In this document: positions 62,035 to 64,000 of the stretch, in pieces | Layout of the letters: each line of letters starts with the position of its first letter | Position numbering within the stretch: position 1 is the first letter of the stretch | NCBI RefSeq assembly: GCF_000247815.1 | Contig: NC_021683.1 | Span: 9,434,286 to 9,498,285, forward strand | Length of the DNA stretch: 64,000 bases | Direction of reading: 5' to 3' | Source of the DNA: Ficedula albicollis | Taxonomy: Eukaryota > Chordata > Aves > Passeriformes > Muscicapidae | The notes under the pieces: generated by a model | Told to the model about the DNA's origin: nothing | The model's input: only the letters and a program-made list of their open reading frames with translations | The model's database searches: none | Program-made: the position numbers and the translations under genes

Positions 62035-63664
62035 CTGTAGAGAAAGCATCAACACTTCTAGACTATCCCTTCTTTTTACTTAAAAAATTAAGTTAATCAG
62101 AATAGTTTAAGCTTCTTGAGAAACTAATGAAGTCTGGACAACTTCTGTATGAGCTGAGGTTTGAATTGTGTTTGAAGTACTCTGGGGTAGGGATTTCAGA
62201 AGGCAGAGGCAGTGTTTCACAAGCATGTTGGACCCAAGTCATGGATTCCTCCTCTAAGCAAGCAAACATCTGCAACTGCAGCAGCCTCAATTTGACTTCT
62301 CAATTTTGTCTTTTCAAAAACACCAATTTCTCTTCTAGTTCCAAGAAAGATAATCCTCCTCTATGCAGATTTCACCATTGTAAGAGCAGAATGCCACCCC
62401 AGCAGCACTCAGTTAAGTTAGCATGTAAAAAAAGAGGGGATGTACACATGCACAGCAGGAAAGCAAACAGCATTTATGACAGGTGTACCTTTTTCTCCAT
62501 CTTCCTCAGGTAAGAATTCATCTTCTTCAGGATAATCATTACGCCAGTTATTTTCATCATTTTCATCATCTTCATCTTCATATACTTCCTCTGGACCAGG
62601 ATCATCATTTACCTGCATGTCAACACAAAGCATAATGCTGAGTGTCTGTATTTATGGTGAATGTTAAGTGGGTTTTCATCCACCTGTGCAATACTGTACA
62701 GATCAGAAAGAGCCAGGAAATACTGATGGCAGGCAGAAGGAATTCTGCAGTGACACAGGGCACACTGCAGAAGAGTTTGAGTTGTCACTACATTCACCAG
62801 AATACTTCAAATCTGCTTTAGGTGAAAAATCAGTGAAGTCACACATGTACATATTCCACTCCAGTATTTCAATGTCAATGTGTAACTTAATCCTACTCAC
62901 TTCAGCAGTAGTGTGATAGCTGAAGGAAGAGAGAAAGTGTTTCAGGCTCCCAATACACAAGCCTGTTGATCAGAGGAACTGTATAACTTAAGACTAAAGC
63001 TTACATTAAACTTCCTAACTCTAGTCACTGAAAAAAAATTTATTATGAAAAAATATCATATATGAAGACTGAAGTCAAGTCCTCAAATACTGAAAAAGTT
63101 GTGTGTCCCCCCTTGTTCTTCTTTTCATTCAGTCATATTTACAATGACATTTGAATGGCTGTCTCTAACAAGCAAGATATAAATTACTCAAGTTTACATT
63201 CATGTGCCAAAATGTAATTGGAAGTTGGAAACCATATCTTCTCATTACATGAGCAGCATCCCTTCCATTTTGTCACATGATGTCCTTGCATCAACAGTAA
63301 CCTGCAGGAACATGAGACTGGCATTTCCAAAAGGCCTAACACAGAAGTCACTAAGCATATGTGTAGTGTCTATCTTAAAAGATCTTCCTTGGCATGGCAG
63401 GACTTGAAACACATCTTTTGTGATCTTTTTAGTTTAGAAAGATTGCTTTTTCCACACCCTTACCCATTCATATTCTTCTCTATAGGGCTGTACAGAAAGG
63501 ATATTTTCAATCCAATCAGGGGCTGGTGTTTCCTTATAGTAGATGTCATAAACATACTCATCTTCTTTGTCACCATGTTCTTTTTTGCCATCTTCAGAAA
63601 CATTTAAACGCTCACGGATCATCTCTACTGCATTGCAGAGAATTGTATCTGGATCATTCTTCTG
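61913..63664 (-). CDS. SLC7A6OS: SLC7A6OS (Iwr1-type RNA polymerase II import factor), C-terminal three exons, partial
   Basis: Exons in transcript order: 63664-63464, 62612-62489, 62034-61913 (stop TAA 61915-61913), giving the last 148 residues in consistent phase. Upstream exons lie beyond the right edge of the window. Blocks seen: [38 protein letters not shown] then [41 protein letters not shown] and REFGYDE..DLGSD. All are characteristic of vertebrate SLC7A6OS, which has about 309 residues in human. Yeast Iwr1 binds assembled RNA polymerase II and carries it into the nucleus; the same role is inferred here. Very acidic second exon. Convergent with SLC7A6, as in mammals. Confidence 0.93.
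62489..62612 (-). CDS. SLC7A6OS: SLC7A6OS acidic exon
   Basis: Acceptor GACATGCAG, donor AAAAAG|GTACAC. Runs from [11 protein letters not shown] to LPEEDGEK. More than half of the residues are Asp or Glu in the central part. Confidence 0.92.
63464..63664 (-). CDS. SLC7A6OS: SLC7A6OS exon encoding the conserved Iwr1 core
   Basis: Acceptor TTTTTTCTCAG (high end 63664; an AG three bases later, giving 63661, is equally possible), donor GAATGG|GTAAGG. 67 codons, from [11 protein letters not shown] to REEYEW. Confidence 0.92.
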
Positions 63665-64000
63665 CTGAGAAAAAATAAAAAATGCGTATTTCCACTAAAG
63701 TCATGCCAAGTCTTACTTACAGCCAACAGTTTTCAGATGAAAAGAGAACTTACACATCAGACCCAGGCAAAGAAAAAATAGGGTGGTACAAGCCCTTCCT
63801 TAAGCAGCAGCTTCATACACTGTTTCAACATTAGTGCACTTAGGATCTTCATGGAACATTCCAACTTGCAATCTAGTTAAAGCTCCTATTAAATAGTGGA
63901 ATACTTTCAGTGCAAGCAAACTCCCACAGCAGTCTGCCCACGTGTACCACTCAAGAGCGACACCAAAGTTCTTCAAGCACCCTGAGTTCATAGCTGACCT

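Noticed and set aside
63800..63991. 63-codon minus-strand open frame considered as a further SLC7A6OS exon
   Set aside because: It does not resemble the SLC7A6OS N-terminal region and lacks fitting splice borders, so it is probably intron.

Overview
The window looks like nuclear DNA of a bird. It holds copies of the CR1 retroposon (minus orientation near 4.3, 22.8 and 40.3 kb), LTRs resembling avian endogenous retrovirus LTRs (18.04-18.55 kb and about 58.5-58.95 kb), and vertebrate multi-exon genes with compact introns. No bacterial or organellar features were seen.

Layout: (1) 1-4.9 kb has no supported gene, apart from an old CR1 fragment. (2) 4.9-17.07 kb carries, on the plus strand, an intact 12-coding-exon gene for a RIPK2-like protein: an N-terminal RIP-family kinase-like domain, a variable linker and a C-terminal CARD. 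Every junction I could place keeps the frame. The kinase domain has lost the catalytic aspartate (HRD/HHD becomes H-C-S) and has a degraded glycine loop, so it reads as a pseudokinase adaptor. I do not know it under an established name, and it is the most interesting locus here. (3) 17.1-29.8 kb is intergenic, with a solo LTR and a CR1 tail. (4) 29.8-31.65 kb is a CpG island, the probable SLC7A6 promoter. It is visibly misassembled: 23 Ns, a 403-base poly-C run and an exact 445-base duplication. (5) 36.6-59.7 kb holds the complete plus-strand SLC7A6 (y+LAT2) coding sequence in nine coding exons, 515 codons, as long as the human protein. Intron 5 contains a decayed duplicate of exon 6, exon 7 is followed by a GC donor, and an inverted repeat pair flanks exons 6 and 7. 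(6) 61.35-64 kb holds the 3' part of SLC7A6OS (Iwr1 homologue) on the minus strand, tail to tail with SLC7A6. The SLC7A6/SLC7A6OS pair is a conserved vertebrate neighbourhood (human 16q22.1) and fixes the identity of the transporter.

The genes do not form a pathway. SLC7A6 encodes the light chain of a heterodimeric amino-acid exchanger, SLC7A6OS an RNA polymerase II import factor, and the RIPK2-like gene a likely innate-immune CARD adaptor. Exon boundaries come from reading splice signals, phase and protein similarity by eye. They should be good to the base where phases agree. Non-coding first exons, poly(A) signals and the end of RIPK2-like exon 10 are less certain.
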